A DNA stretch of 64,000 bases from JBFHIJ01 sp963678775 (GTDB lineage Bacteria > Bacteroidota > Ignavibacteria > Kapaibacteriales > UBA2268): NCBI GenBank assembly GCA_963678775.2, contig CAXXGR010000002.1:496001-560000 (forward strand). Reading direction: 5' to 3'. The stretch's first letter is position 1, and each line of letters begins with the position of its first letter. Positions 46,967-57,074 of the stretch are shown here, one piece after another. Under the pieces are notes generated by a model. That model ran no database searches, was not told the DNA's origin, and saw nothing but the letters and a program-made list of their open reading frames with translations. A program made the position numbers and the translations under genes.

Positions 46967-49531
46967 CTAATTTGTTAATCCGGTTGTTTCGTTATATTTG
47001 AGTGAACTGTCATTATCAATGATCAGCACACGATAGTGTTTTAGCATTGAGTTATCCTTTTTGATTTTATTCCACCAATCAGGTTGGTTTTCTGCATACT
47101 TCGCAAGTTGGTATGAATAGAGCGAAATCATATTTAGCAATAGTTTGTATGTAGTATTTGCATCTAAGGTCGAAAGATTAATATCGATCTCATTGGTAAG
47201 ATCAGGATTGAAATAGTAGCTATCATTATTCTCAAAAAGAAGTATAACTTTTTCTGTATCAGAGCCAAGCCGTGTTTTTGCTATTATTCCCTTCCCGTTT
47301 TCTTCTTCTTCATGGACTATTTTACTATAATTGAGTATGCTGTCAAATTTTTCAGGAGGATGGATAAACACTCTTGATGCTACAATCTCAGCGGCAAGTG
47401 TTTCTTGTTCAAATAATTCGATAGATTTTATTATTTCTGTTTTGGCAGTTTTACTTAAACCAGCATCTAATAATCTTTCGGACTCTTGGCAGATTGGATA
47501 ATATACTTCTTCAACCGGTTCGCGGAAATCACGATGAAAATTCCAATTAGCAGAATTGTTTTTGAGAGCGAAATATGTGCGGTAGAGTATTATCGGAGCA
47601 TATATTTTTCCGTCAGTGATTTGAGGCAGTTCGTTTACCTCTGCTTCATGTGTAGCTATGATAAATTTAGGATTATCATATCCATTCGGTCTTTGCCTGT
47701 CATGCCTATGCAAACGACCTGCTCTTTGGATAAGTAAATCAATAGGAGCTAAATCAGAGATTATTATATCAAAATCTATATCTAAGCTCTGTTCTACAAT
47801 TTGAGTACTAACTAAGATAGATGGATTTGAATTGGATTCTTTCCCATATTTTTCCAGTACGTCTTTCTCAATTCTTTCTCTATCTTTAGAGGTGAATCGT
47901 GAGTGGAATAGAGTTTTATCTGTTGTTGATATACTATCGAAGATGATCTGAGCTCGTTTGACCTTATTCACTATTACCAGGACTCTCGCACCATTTTTAT
48001 AATGCTTTTCGGCTAATCGAGCAATTGTATCATCGCCAAAATCGCAAAAATCAATCTTAAAATTTAAATTACCATCTGTTTCAAAGCGAGCTTTAAAAGG
48101 ATAAGATTGAATTGAACCATTCTGTATAATATCTAATACAGGATATGAGTTGTCTTTATTACATTCAATATCATCATCCCATACCTGAAGTATTTTATTT
48201 TTAGTTTCAATTGGTAAAGTTGCTGAGAGCAAAATCACGTTTGCTTTAAGTGCTTTGAGCCACTTTATTAAATGAAGTAGTAGCTTATTCATATATGTAT
48301 CATATGCATGTACTTCGTCAAATATTATTGTTTTACCTGTCAGTGCATAGAGTCTTAGAAAAAAGTGTTTTACTATAAGGATCGAATATAGTGCTTGGTC
48401 AATAGTACCAATGCCATAAGGTGCAAGAAATGCTTTTTTACCTTTATTAAACCAATTGAACGCATCAGATTTTGTATCTTCTTCAGGTGCGTTGATATTG
48501 TTTAATCCAATCTGTTCTTTCAGATTATTAAGGAAAGTTCCACCATGAATTAGTTTTAGATTGAGAGACTTTGTATTATCTGCATTTTTCAAAAATTCTT
48601 CAAATCTGTGGAATAATCCGTTACTTGTTGCCTGTGTAGGCATTGCTACGTAAATTCCTGAGCTTTTAAATGTGCTCAACCTTGCGGCTAAATTAAAAGC
48701 GGCTTCGGTTTTTCCTTCACCAGTTGGAGCTTCAATGATTATAAGGTTACTATCAGAAGCAAGATCACAGTTTATTGATTGCTGCTGTAAATTTCTTGGC
48801 AGATTTATATTTGGGAATAAATCAAGCCAGCTTTCCTTTGTAATATTTGGAGTAACAGATAACCCTGTTGATTTGACAGAACTCTGAGCTCTTGCTTTTG
48901 ATATTGGAATATATTCCTCTAAAGAATAAGTATTGCCTTCCAATTTAAAATTATTTGTATCAGAACCAACCCAGTCAGCAAGAGTCATCAAACCGGAAAA
49001 GTAAGTAGCATCAGATATGTTTTTAAATGAGACTTTTTGCAAATCAGTAACACTAACACCAATAGCATTTAAGTAGTCATCTATGATATCAAATTGAATT
49101 GTCTTCCAACTGATATCACCTATCGAGTGCGTTGCTGAATGTGTGGATTTTATAGTTTCTCTTTGAGTGATTGAATCAAATTTGCTGTGGTGCATAATGA
49201 TAAACTTAATTGTTTGGAAAAAGGGAGATTGCCAAAGAACTTGATTGTCAATTTCAAGCTTTTCTTTTAAATATTGGAAAAGAATATAGACTGAAAGAAT
49301 TTCATGTCTGATACTAGCGGTATTTCCACATTGAAAATCAGGAGTGGCTTTGCCAATATCATGCAAACCAATAATTGCTGCCCAGATTGATTTATCATCT
49401 ATAGAAAAGCTATCTAGTTTACTGAATATTTTAATGTTACTATCTATAATTGCATTCGATGTATTATATACATCCAACATATGATTAATTAGTAAATGAA
49501 TCTCACTTTCGTATTTTTTAGCCCAAATCAT
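46967..49531 (-). CDS. cas3: CRISPR-associated nuclease-helicase Cas3
   Basis: The 854-residue protein has an N-terminal HD nuclease domain (LHDIGKATPDFQ, SIRHEILSVY, MHHSKFD) and a superfamily 2 helicase: Walker A APTGEGKTEAAF (near 272), DEVH box FDEVHAYD, motif III LLSATLP, and motif VI QRAGRLHRH. GGAG seven bases upstream supports the ATG at 49531. It is the first gene of the operon and degrades targets after Cascade binding. Confidence 0.95.
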   Translation of the reverse strand: MIWAKKYESEIHLLINHMLDVYNTSNAIIDSNIKIFSKLDSFSIDDKSIWAAIIGLHDIGKATPDFQCGNTASIRHEILSVYILFQYLKEKLEIDNQVLWQSPFFQTIKFIIMHHSKFDSITQRETIKSTHSATHSIGDISWKTIQFDIIDDYLNAIGVSVTDLQKVSFKNISDATYFSGLMTLADWVGSDTNNFKLEGNTYSLEEYIPISKARAQSSVKSTGLSVTPNITKESWLDLFPNINLPRNLQQQSINCDLASDSNLIIIEAPTGEGKTEAAFNLAARLSTFKSSGIYVAMPTQATSNGLFHRFEEFLKNADNTKSLNLKLIHGGTFLNNLKEQIGLNNINAPEEDTKSDAFNWFNKGKKAFLAPYGIGTIDQALYSILIVKHFFLRLYALTGKTIIFDEVHAYDTYMNKLLLHLIKWLKALKANVILLSATLPIETKNKILQVWDDDIECNKDNSYPVLDIIQNGSIQSYPFKARFETDGNLNFKIDFCDFGDDTIARLAEKHYKNGARVLVIVNKVKRAQIIFDSISTTDKTLFHSRFTSKDRERIEKDVLEKYGKESNSNPSILVSTQIVEQSLDIDFDIIISDLAPIDLLIQRAGRLHRHDRQRPNGYDNPKFIIATHEAEVNELPQITDGKIYAPIILYRTYFALKNNSANWNFHRDFREPVEEVYYPICQESERLLDAGLSKTAKTEIIKSIELFEQETLAAEIVASRVFIHPPEKFDSILNYSKIVHEEEENGKGIIAKTRLGSDTEKVILLFENNDSYYFNPDLTNEIDINLSTLDANTTYKLLLNMISLYSYQLAKYAENQPDWWNKIKKDNSMLKHYRVLIIDNDSSLKYNETTGLTN

Positions 49532-49628
49532 ATATTACTCCATATTATTTATCAATTAGCAAGATAAGTATTAATAAAATCCATAACAAAATAATATTTA
49601 TGTTATAAACAATAATAGTTTTAACTAT

Positions 49629-49645
49629 GACATAATGTGTCGTAT
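49629..49645. promoter_or_regulatory. Operator-like dyad upstream of cas3
   Basis: On the minus strand TACGACACATTATGTCATA contains a 13-base imperfect palindrome (GACACATTATGTC). It is about 100 nt upstream of the cas3 ATG. A perfect 15-base version (TGACATATTATGTCA) is inside the CRISPR spacer at 40698-40730, next to the same TACGACACAT. Confidence 0.4.
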
Positions 49646-49860
49646 GTTCTTCAGTTTGTTGGTTTATTATTGTATAGAAGTGTTAGCTTATGAAGCAGAA
49701 TGATGGTAAGGATATCAGGCTACAATTTATGTACATGATTGAGCAATAAAATATTTTTGATTTATGTAAAATTATGTAAAATACTGTCTAGTTTTTTAGC
49801 CCGATGTATAATAGTGAAAAGTAAATACTGTTAGCTAATGGTTAGCCAAGGAGGATTTAT

Positions 49861-49887
49861 ATGTTTTGTAATACATTCAAAGTATAA
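49861..49887 (+). other. Possible leader mini-ORF (8 codons)
   Basis: A perfect AGGAGG lies eight bases before ATG of MFCNTFKV-stop, pointing away from cas3. It is too short to be predicted by usual methods. No gene follows within 1 kb, so this could be the remnant of a displaced gene start. Confidence 0.3.
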
Positions 49888-50281
49888 TACTTACAAAAAT
49901 AACAAGTGAGTTGCATTTCGACTCCTATCAGTCGCTCAATAACCGCGAGTGAAGAGAGCGATGTGCTGAGCTTAGTTTATGCCGAGCAAGGTCGAGGTAA
50001 GTATCGAAACATGCAATTTGGAGTCGCAGAACTTAATATAAATACAAGCCATATAATTTTATCAAATATCTTCTTTCCACCTCACCACTACGAGGCACTC
50101 CTAAAGAGGTGAAAAAGTAGAATTAAGTTAAATGTTTAAAACAATTATTTGTTATAATCGCAATCTCTACCATGCTTCGCACTTAAAAAACGATGCCGTG
50201 TGGCTCTTCACCCGGAGCGATGCCTATGTCTATTATCTCCGCGCTTCTCATGCTCATTTAAAAAAACAGAACATGTATTTT

Positions 50282-50331
50282 ACCCTCCTTGACAAAGGAG
50301 GGTCGAGAATCTGCCAAGATTCTCGGGGAGG
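50282..50331. repeat. Paired-hairpin dispersed repeat, copy b
   Basis: Read on the minus strand CCTCCCCG precedes CGAGAATCT-tggc-AGATTCTCG (9-bp stem) and then ACCCTCCTT...AAGGAGGGT (9-bp stem). The order of elements matches copy a at 26808 although the arm sequences differ. Confidence 0.8.
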
Positions 50332-50490
50332 ATTTAAGACACATTGTTTATCCCAAATCCCTAATACAAACCATGAGTTTCTGGCAAAAAGAAGCTAACT
50401 TAATATTCAAAAACTGTAGAGACGCAATGCTTTGCGACTCATAAATCAACTTGATTTGGCAGAGATACAGGTTATGTTACAATTAGTTAG

Positions 50491-50664
50491 ATGGAAAATG
50501 TCATTTGAAAAGAAGAAAAAGCTCTAAAGACATTGACTGGCAAGGGGTTGAAGCACCTTGTCCAATAAGCAATTAGGTAATATTTTCTTAAAGAGGAAGT
50601 AAGCATACTCCTTAGCTATACGGTCATTTACCGCACTATAATGACATCTAATGACAAATCCGGG
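50491..50664 (-). repeat. MITE-like dispersed element, copy C
   Basis: Copy in inverted orientation (left end ATGGAAAATGTCATTTG, right end GACAAATCCGGG). The left terminal CCC is degraded to ATG, and the central dyad has one mismatch (AAGGGGTTGAAGCACCTT). Flanks gttag and tttat do not match. Confidence 0.8.
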
Positions 50665-51033
50665 TTTATAGAAAATTGTTATGGATTATGCAATATTAAA
50701 CAGCAACCAACACTCTTCCCGCCCTCACCTCGCTGCGCTCGGTTTTATCAAAAACGGTAGAGTGAAAATCCTTCACCCAGGGCGTTGCCCCGGGCTAATA
50801 TCTTTGAGCCATTCAGGGCGCTGTAACCATGCAATGTATTTCTCAGCCTGAAAGGCTGGTAGCTGTTAGAAACTAGCCCTTGGCGACGCCTTGGGAACAT
50901 AATCGAACCAAAATATTAATAGCTAATCTCATAGATGTTGTCGACAAAGAGTTTTCGTTGCTCAGAATTATGAAGCTTTTGGCATAAATCCCAAGAATTA
51001 GTTGTGCCCAATCACAACCATCTGAAGACAAAC

Positions 51034-51070
51034 AAAAAACCGAACCTCTATCAGTATAGAAACTCGGTTT
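51034..51070 (-). terminator. Terminator of the Omp28-like gene
   Basis: AAACCGA, an inner CTCTAT/ATAGA helix, TCGGTTT and a T run on the minus strand form a hairpin just past the stop codon at 51092. Confidence 0.8.
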
Positions 51071-51091
51071 AATGTAATTTCATGTATGTAC

Positions 51092-53422
51092 TTATTTTCC
51101 GATTAACACCGGAACTTGTTGCACTGCTATGTTATTAGCAGTAATTACCAAAAAGTATTTTCCTGAAGATAGGTTCGACACATTAAATTTTAAACTATTT
51201 TGACCTTTTGCTATCCATACAGAGCCTAGGTTTAAGACAGCTTTACCTGTCATATCAACAAGAGTATAATCTACAGATATTGCATTAGTGCCTGCATATC
51301 TATAGACTAAGTTAGCAGATGTTTCCGCAGGATTAGGCATAATTTTCCAACTCGAGTTAGCAATAAACTCACTTGCAACTGAGTTGCCGGCGCCTTCACC
51401 TACAAGATATAAAGAAATCACCTGATTAGTAGGGTCATTGGATTTTATTTTTACTGTTGATACGTATAAATCATCGGTATGAGGTGTAAATCTGATTTTG
51501 ATATTTGCCGACTGTCCTTGAGGAATAGAAGTAATTCCTTCTGAATTTAACATTTCAAAAACACCTTCATCATCATTTATCAGAGAAATAGACGAGATAG
51601 TTAAGTCAGCCGAACCGGAATTTATAATAGAAAATTCTTTTTCACTTGAGGCGCCCTCGCTAACTAAACCAAAATTTAGCTGCTTTGTATCTGTACTAAT
51701 AACACCTACATTATCATAAACACCATCAATTTCTACTTGATCAATCCACAATGCATTCCCATCAGTACCGGGTATAACAGACAGTTTAAGTACAACATCT
51801 TTCCCAAAATAGTCCTTAAGACTTACAGTTTCTTTGATATATTCATCAGTAGTTGGAACAAAGCTCTTCTCGGAGGATCCAGTATTTGTTTCTGTTGCCG
51901 TTAGCGAGTTAATTACCTGCCAGTTTAGACCATCGTCTTCGGAGGCAGCAACAATTATAGTAGGCGCTGTGCCTCCGAAAGTTCCGTCTGAATATGCGTA
52001 GTAATATGTAAAAGTAGCATCAGATAATATAGAAAGCTCTGCCTCTCCAAAAAGTAAAGTTGCTTCTTTGCCTTCTACTTCTCTTCCTTTAAGCAGTGTA
52101 AATGTCACCGCTCCCTTTGAGTCATTTGCACCAATTTTTTGATATGGATACTGAACAACTCTAAAATTATCATTTTCTGACATATCTAATCCGCAATTCT
52201 CCACTTCATCCTCAAATGTAAACTCGGTCTTACAAAATGCTTTTCTGTTTAGATGAATGCCTTTATGTGCTGAAAAATTATCATCGTTACTCAAATCAAT
52301 AACTAATTTACCGGTATTATCTGAGTTGTTTATATTCTCAAATCCATATATTTTAATGTAATAATTGCCTGTGAAATCTACATCAATCTCACCAAAATCA
52401 ACAATAGTTGACTCATCTTTGTTTAAAGTGCCACTAAATGTCTTTACATATTTATGCCCATTTGCTATTACTATGATATCGAACTGAGTTACTTCAGTAT
52501 CAAATTCGTTAGTAACTTTTACTTTCGGGCGGAAAGTATCAAAAAACATTCCTTCCGACATAATGGTTTGATCTTCCAAAGCTAGCAATACTTTGTTTTC
52601 CGCCGGAATATTGACTCTAGTCCCGACTCCCGTGATAATCTGTTTTTTTTCAGGTGCAATAAAAGCTAAAACGTCCAACTGAGTAATATCAAGTGGGATG
52701 TTTTTAATACTGTCCGGCAAAGTCACCTTATACTCTTTCTTGTTAAAAGTTCCTTTTTTGGTTACTGCTATTTCGTCTCCCCAGACAGATTCCGTGAGAG
52801 CCATTCTTAAAGCATGCTGATGCCTATATAAGCCTTCCTCATTTACAAAATCAGGATTCAAACCGATACCGTTTGATTGTTCACCGATTATTTCGCTCTG
52901 AGAAAGAAATACAGACAAATGATTAGTAGGATTTTCTTCATCTGCGGTATAGTAATATTCTACTGTAACATTAAGTTCTCTTGTGTTCAAATCAACACTT
53001 GCCTCTACCGCAATGTTAACAGGAGAAGCTTCTGCCATAATAGCAACAGCCTTCGATTCCCACGCAGTTCTACTCTGTGCCCAAGGATAGTCTTCCCTGT
53101 TCACAGATCCGGTTGGAAAGCTCACAGCATACGCAGCATCACCTATCAAATCTCCAGCTGATGTTCTGAAATCTAAATCAGAAGCATCACTTGGAAATGC
53201 AAATGATCCCGTATGTATGTTAATTGGAAATACTCTTCCCTCATATTTAGCGGATAATTCTGTTGCAATTTTATGCCCATCAGGACACCAACCACAATAC
53301 ATTCCCGTAAATTCTTCTAATACTACATTTCTGTTCGAAGGTTCTGTGCTAACAATTGTTTGTGCATTAGCACAGTTCCACAAACTTGCAATAAAAGCAA
53401 GTAATATAACGATGTATTTCAT
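51092..53422 (-). CDS. Secreted Omp28-like protein with T9SS sorting domain
   Basis: The 776-residue protein has a signal peptide (to ANAQTIV). Residues ~28-270 are Omp28-like, with a thioredoxin-type CxxC (FTGMYCGWCPDGH) and INIHTG, FPTGSVNR. A choice-of-anchor/ASH-type Ig domain follows (about 575-680: LNFGLVSEGASSEKEFSI), then a type A T9SS sorting domain (MPNPAETSANLVYRY, SSGKYFLVITANN, VPVLIGK). It should be surface-exposed or released. The CxxC may act in disulfide exchange; that is inference. Confidence 0.85.
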   Translation of the reverse strand: MKYIVILLAFIASLWNCANAQTIVSTEPSNRNVVLEEFTGMYCGWCPDGHKIATELSAKYEGRVFPINIHTGSFAFPSDASDLDFRTSAGDLIGDAAYAVSFPTGSVNREDYPWAQSRTAWESKAVAIMAEASPVNIAVEASVDLNTRELNVTVEYYYTADEENPTNHLSVFLSQSEIIGEQSNGIGLNPDFVNEEGLYRHQHALRMALTESVWGDEIAVTKKGTFNKKEYKVTLPDSIKNIPLDITQLDVLAFIAPEKKQIITGVGTRVNIPAENKVLLALEDQTIMSEGMFFDTFRPKVKVTNEFDTEVTQFDIIVIANGHKYVKTFSGTLNKDESTIVDFGEIDVDFTGNYYIKIYGFENINNSDNTGKLVIDLSNDDNFSAHKGIHLNRKAFCKTEFTFEDEVENCGLDMSENDNFRVVQYPYQKIGANDSKGAVTFTLLKGREVEGKEATLLFGEAELSILSDATFTYYYAYSDGTFGGTAPTIIVAASEDDGLNWQVINSLTATETNTGSSEKSFVPTTDEYIKETVSLKDYFGKDVVLKLSVIPGTDGNALWIDQVEIDGVYDNVGVISTDTKQLNFGLVSEGASSEKEFSIINSGSADLTISSISLINDDEGVFEMLNSEGITSIPQGQSANIKIRFTPHTDDLYVSTVKIKSNDPTNQVISLYLVGEGAGNSVASEFIANSSWKIMPNPAETSANLVYRYAGTNAISVDYTLVDMTGKAVLNLGSVWIAKGQNSLKFNVSNLSSGKYFLVITANNIAVQQVPVLIGK

Positions 53423-53992
53423 AACGCTCCTTTTAGAATTAACAGATATAAATATTCAACACTAGGTATCATTTACTTACAGTCGTGTTTTATACATTAT
53501 TCATAATATAATGAAATAATACAAACAAGCAATAAGATACTTGTACATCGCGATACTTTTATATTTCAGTTTAGTAAAGAAACTAAATATCTTATATAAA
53601 ACATAATTATGCAAGTGCAATAGAAAATTTAGGATGTGTATCTTTGTTACTTTTTATGTGTACATTAGTGTAAAATCATTACTTCATATTACGAAACAAA
53701 TCCTTACCTCTATAAAGTAAGTAAGCAATTAGCAAATATTCCGACTTATTGTCAATTATTTTGATAACTTATTGTCGTTTGATGTGTTAATAAAGGAAGT
53801 AAGTATATTATTTTATAAAGGCTTTTAGTGGTATGATTTTTGCAGTTTTTATTTATGCTTTTGGGAAGATAAGAACTGCTCTGACGCGACTATACTCAGA
53901 GTTAACTAGATTTAACATTGAAACTTACCTATTTTTACGTAAATTTGCTTAATTAGCTAAATATAAATTTAATCACAAGTTGGAGTTTGACC
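53423..53992. other. 570-bp divergent intergenic region
   Basis: This region lies between the divergent Omp28-like and Fn3 genes. It is AT-rich; I see no gene, repeat or riboswitch, so it likely holds both promoters. Confidence 0.6.
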
Positions 53993-56626
53993 ATGAGGCT
54001 CAACAATAAACTATTCAACCACTTTTTTTTGATGCTTTTCCTAAGCATTGTAAGTTCTGCCAGCCTTTTTTCTTTTGATGCTGCAGATTTACAAGAGCCT
54101 GCAGACAATGCAATATGTCAAAATATTGCCACAGAGTTCACATGGACTGTAAATAGTCCTGACAGAGTAATGAACTATGTAATTCAAGTTTCTGCAGCTC
54201 AGGATTTTTCTACTTTTATTGCTAATCAAACTGTTGATACAAATGCAGTAACTGTAGACTTACCTGATTTCTCTTCAGATTACTTCTGGCGAGTAATTAC
54301 TACTTACGATGATTTTACTACAGAGTATTCTGATGAGCGTTCATTCGCGACTGAAACAGAACCTGTAACACATATAGCCCCGGAAAACAACACTACTTGT
54401 CATCCACAAAATGTTGAATTCTCTTGGACAGAGAGCGATACAACAAACACTTATGAAATATGGATTTCGAGAGATATAAATTTTGCAGATACTCTTTATT
54501 TCGAAGAAGTGGATACAAATGTTTTTGTGGGATTTTTGGATAGTTTTTTAACTAATTACTATTGGAAAGTAAGAAGTGAATTCCAAAACTGTAAGTCTGA
54601 GTGGTCTCAAGCATATTCTTTAACGACGGCAGCAGAGAAACCGTTTACTGTCTCTCCTGAAAATAATTCATCTTCGTTAAGCCCAGCTTTAATAACATTG
54701 CAGTGGTCTGCTAATGTACAGTTCGAAATGTATGAAGTTTTATTTGCTGACAATCCGAATTTTGATAATCCTCAAACTTTTATGTCAGAAGATACTCTTT
54801 TCATAGTGACTGACTTGACTTTAGGTACTGAATATTTCTGGAAAGTCAAAGGCGACACTAATTCTTGTTGGTCAGATTACTCAGATGTAACATCTTTTTG
54901 GACCAGCTACCCGCAACCAACTTTAACATCTCCTACAACAGATGAGAGCTGTGTTGACATAGCAGCAGTTTTTGACTGGGATACCGTTGCAAATACAAAT
55001 GCTTACGAAATTCAAATTTCTTTTGACGATTCTTTCGATTCGGATGCTATTTATATGCAGGTTGACAATATTGATACTAATAATGTACAGTTAGACTTAA
55101 ATAGATCAAACTATCGCTATTACTGGAGAGTGAGAGCGAAAGACGCTAAGAACACTGGTCTTTGGAGTGATCCATGGGATTTCAGGAGTGCCCTTTTAAC
55201 TCCAACTCTTACTATGCCGGCACAAAACGAAACAGGTGTCCAAAAAAATATTACTTTCGAATGGACTTATTTATCTACTCATGATAACTACAGATTCCAA
55301 CTTTCAAAAGATTCTAATTTTGTTGATTCTTTGATAGTTTTAGACTCCTTAATTGGTCTTGCAAATTCATTTGATTATGTTTTGGATACTTTCAATACTA
55401 ATTATTACTGGCGCTTAAAAGCTATGTACTTAGGCTGTGAAAGTGAATGGACTGAAACTCACACTTTTAGAACTTCTCTTGGTGCTCCTGAGCTAACATA
55501 CCCTGCCCATGACGAGATGGAAGTGGTTCAAAATGTACTTTTCCGATGGACTGAGGTTCCGTTAGCAGACAGCTATACAATCTTAGTTGCTACTGATTCT
55601 TTATTTGAAAATGCGGTTGCTGAAGTTAGAGATATTCCTGTAAATAATGTACAAGCTGCTATTTTTGAACCTAGCTCTACATATTGGTGGAAAGTTTTTG
55701 CTGCCAACGAAGAAGGAGATGGTCCATGGTCAGAAGCATATAAATTTACAACTATTATTGCAGGTCCTGCTCAGCCAATGCTTTCAAGCCCTGAAAATAA
55801 TATAACTAAAGTAGATACTACTCTTACGTTCACTTGGTTTACTACTGATGGTGCTGACTCTTACGAATTGCAAGTTGCTGAAAGAGACGCATTTGTTAAC
55901 TTGTTTGCTGAAGTTATAGATATCACCGACACTACTGCAACAGTTACAGGTCTTAAAAATAATCAGCATTACTTCTGGAGAGTTCGTGCATTAAATGATT
56001 CAGGTTATTCTAAATGGTCTGAACCGTGGAAATATAGAACTATCATGAAAACTCCTGAAGGCGAGGTAATCCTTGCTACACCTGCAGATGAAGCAGTGGA
56101 TGTACTTACTACCATTAAATTGGAATGGAGTGAAGTTGAAAATGCACTTTATTATCATGTTCAAGTTGCAACAGATGATCAGTTTACTAATATGATTTAT
56201 GAAAAAGACAACTATTGGACTAATGATTATACTTTGCAAGGATTGGATTATTCTACGACTTATTTCTGGAGAATAAGAGCATATAATGAAGCCGGCGAAA
56301 CTGAATGGTCTCCTACTTATTCTTTCACTACAGAAAGTGAAACATCAGTAGCTGATAATCAGGAATTTGGTGGTGAAATAAACATTTATCCTAATCCTGC
56401 TCAAACAGAAACTACTATAAGTTTTAATCTTTCTACATTAAGCAATGTAGCAGTGGATGTTTATGATGTAAACGGAAGTAAAGTAATTTCTGTTCCTACT
56501 CAAACAATGCATGCAGGAATGCAAAACATTAATATAGATGTAAACGCATTAGTTCCCGGAGTTTATACTTATACAATCATCTCAAATGACAAATTTGTAA
56601 AAGGTAGATTTGTAGTTTACAGATAA
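53993..56626 (+). CDS. Secreted fibronectin type III repeat protein with T9SS sorting domain
   Basis: The ATG at 53993 has GGAG seven bases upstream and is preferred to the TTG at 53987 (877 residues). After a signal peptide come about eight Fn3-like units of ~95 residues, each with a W-x-x-x-Y/F pattern such as FEWTYLSTHDNYRFQLSKD, YYWRVRAKD, KWSEPWKYRT. The last ~85 residues are a type A T9SS sorting domain (IYPNPAQTETTISF, DVYDVNGSKVI, PGVYTYTIISN, GRFVVYR). It is probably a surface adhesin or scaffold. Confidence 0.87.
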   Translation: MRLNNKLFNHFFLMLFLSIVSSASLFSFDAADLQEPADNAICQNIATEFTWTVNSPDRVMNYVIQVSAAQDFSTFIANQTVDTNAVTVDLPDFSSDYFWRVITTYDDFTTEYSDERSFATETEPVTHIAPENNTTCHPQNVEFSWTESDTTNTYEIWISRDINFADTLYFEEVDTNVFVGFLDSFLTNYYWKVRSEFQNCKSEWSQAYSLTTAAEKPFTVSPENNSSSLSPALITLQWSANVQFEMYEVLFADNPNFDNPQTFMSEDTLFIVTDLTLGTEYFWKVKGDTNSCWSDYSDVTSFWTSYPQPTLTSPTTDESCVDIAAVFDWDTVANTNAYEIQISFDDSFDSDAIYMQVDNIDTNNVQLDLNRSNYRYYWRVRAKDAKNTGLWSDPWDFRSALLTPTLTMPAQNETGVQKNITFEWTYLSTHDNYRFQLSKDSNFVDSLIVLDSLIGLANSFDYVLDTFNTNYYWRLKAMYLGCESEWTETHTFRTSLGAPELTYPAHDEMEVVQNVLFRWTEVPLADSYTILVATDSLFENAVAEVRDIPVNNVQAAIFEPSSTYWWKVFAANEEGDGPWSEAYKFTTIIAGPAQPMLSSPENNITKVDTTLTFTWFTTDGADSYELQVAERDAFVNLFAEVIDITDTTATVTGLKNNQHYFWRVRALNDSGYSKWSEPWKYRTIMKTPEGEVILATPADEAVDVLTTIKLEWSEVENALYYHVQVATDDQFTNMIYEKDNYWTNDYTLQGLDYSTTYFWRIRAYNEAGETEWSPTYSFTTESETSVADNQEFGGEINIYPNPAQTETTISFNLSTLSNVAVDVYDVNGSKVISVPTQTMHAGMQNINIDVNALVPGVYTYTIISNDKFVKGRFVVYR

Positions 56627-56653
56627 AATAAGTTATTAGAAGTTTTTTATACA

Positions 56654-56690
56654 AGCCGTAGAGTCAATCATACTCTACGGCTTTTTTTTG
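56654..56690 (+). terminator. Intrinsic terminator
   Basis: AGCCGTAGAGT, an eight-base loop, ACTCTACGGCT and eight T: an 11-bp perfect stem 28 nt past the Fn3 gene. Confidence 0.95.
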
Positions 56691-56839
56691 AGATTCAGTG
56701 AAAGCAATACTATTTAGAGCGAAGAATCCAAACTGCTTTGCACAACAACTGCAGACGAGATCCCATAATAATCCATTCAGGTCGAACTCCCACTTTGTGC
56801 ATTGAATTTATTTAGGAAGCGCCCTTACTCATTATAAAC

Positions 56840-56963
56840 TTAAATCAGTGTTGCCTCTCGTAGAAATAGCAGATATCAAGAATAGGGAAGCATTGCTGTA
56901 AATTTTTTGTTCCTTTCTTATCCCTTAATTTACACAACATAACCTAACACAGAGAAGTCAATA
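56840..56963 (+). repeat. Direct repeat left of the ankyrin gene
   Basis: A block of about 124 bp (TTAAATCAGTGTTGCCTCTC ... AACACAGAGAAGTCAATA) recurs in the same direction at 58683-58814, with one or two substitutions and a small length difference in the centre. The pair encloses exactly one gene. Confidence 0.9.
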
Positions 56964-57074
56964 GAGTATTGCTTTTATTATTCCAAGCCCTTGATAATAA
57001 TAATTAACTAATCTTACAAAGACTTATATAGTTATTGCTTTGCAACGGTCTCAAATTGCTTGAGTAGTGGCAGC

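Larger units (their letters stand above)
49532..51091. other. 1.56-kb gene-free region between cas3 and the Omp28-like gene
   Basis: It holds a probable cas operator/promoter zone, a mini-ORF, a short dispersed repeat (49958-49998), a paired-hairpin repeat (50282-50331), MITE copy C, a GAGACGCAATGC/GCGACTC hairpin near 50413 and repeat-rich GC islands near 50770-50900 (CCCAGGGCGTTGCCC). The plus-strand frame at 50132-50398 crosses hairpins and repeats and is not credible. Confidence 0.7.

Noticed and set aside
50132..50398. 88-residue frame MFKTIICYNRN...
   Set aside because: It crosses a dispersed hairpin repeat and contains no domain or ribosome site.
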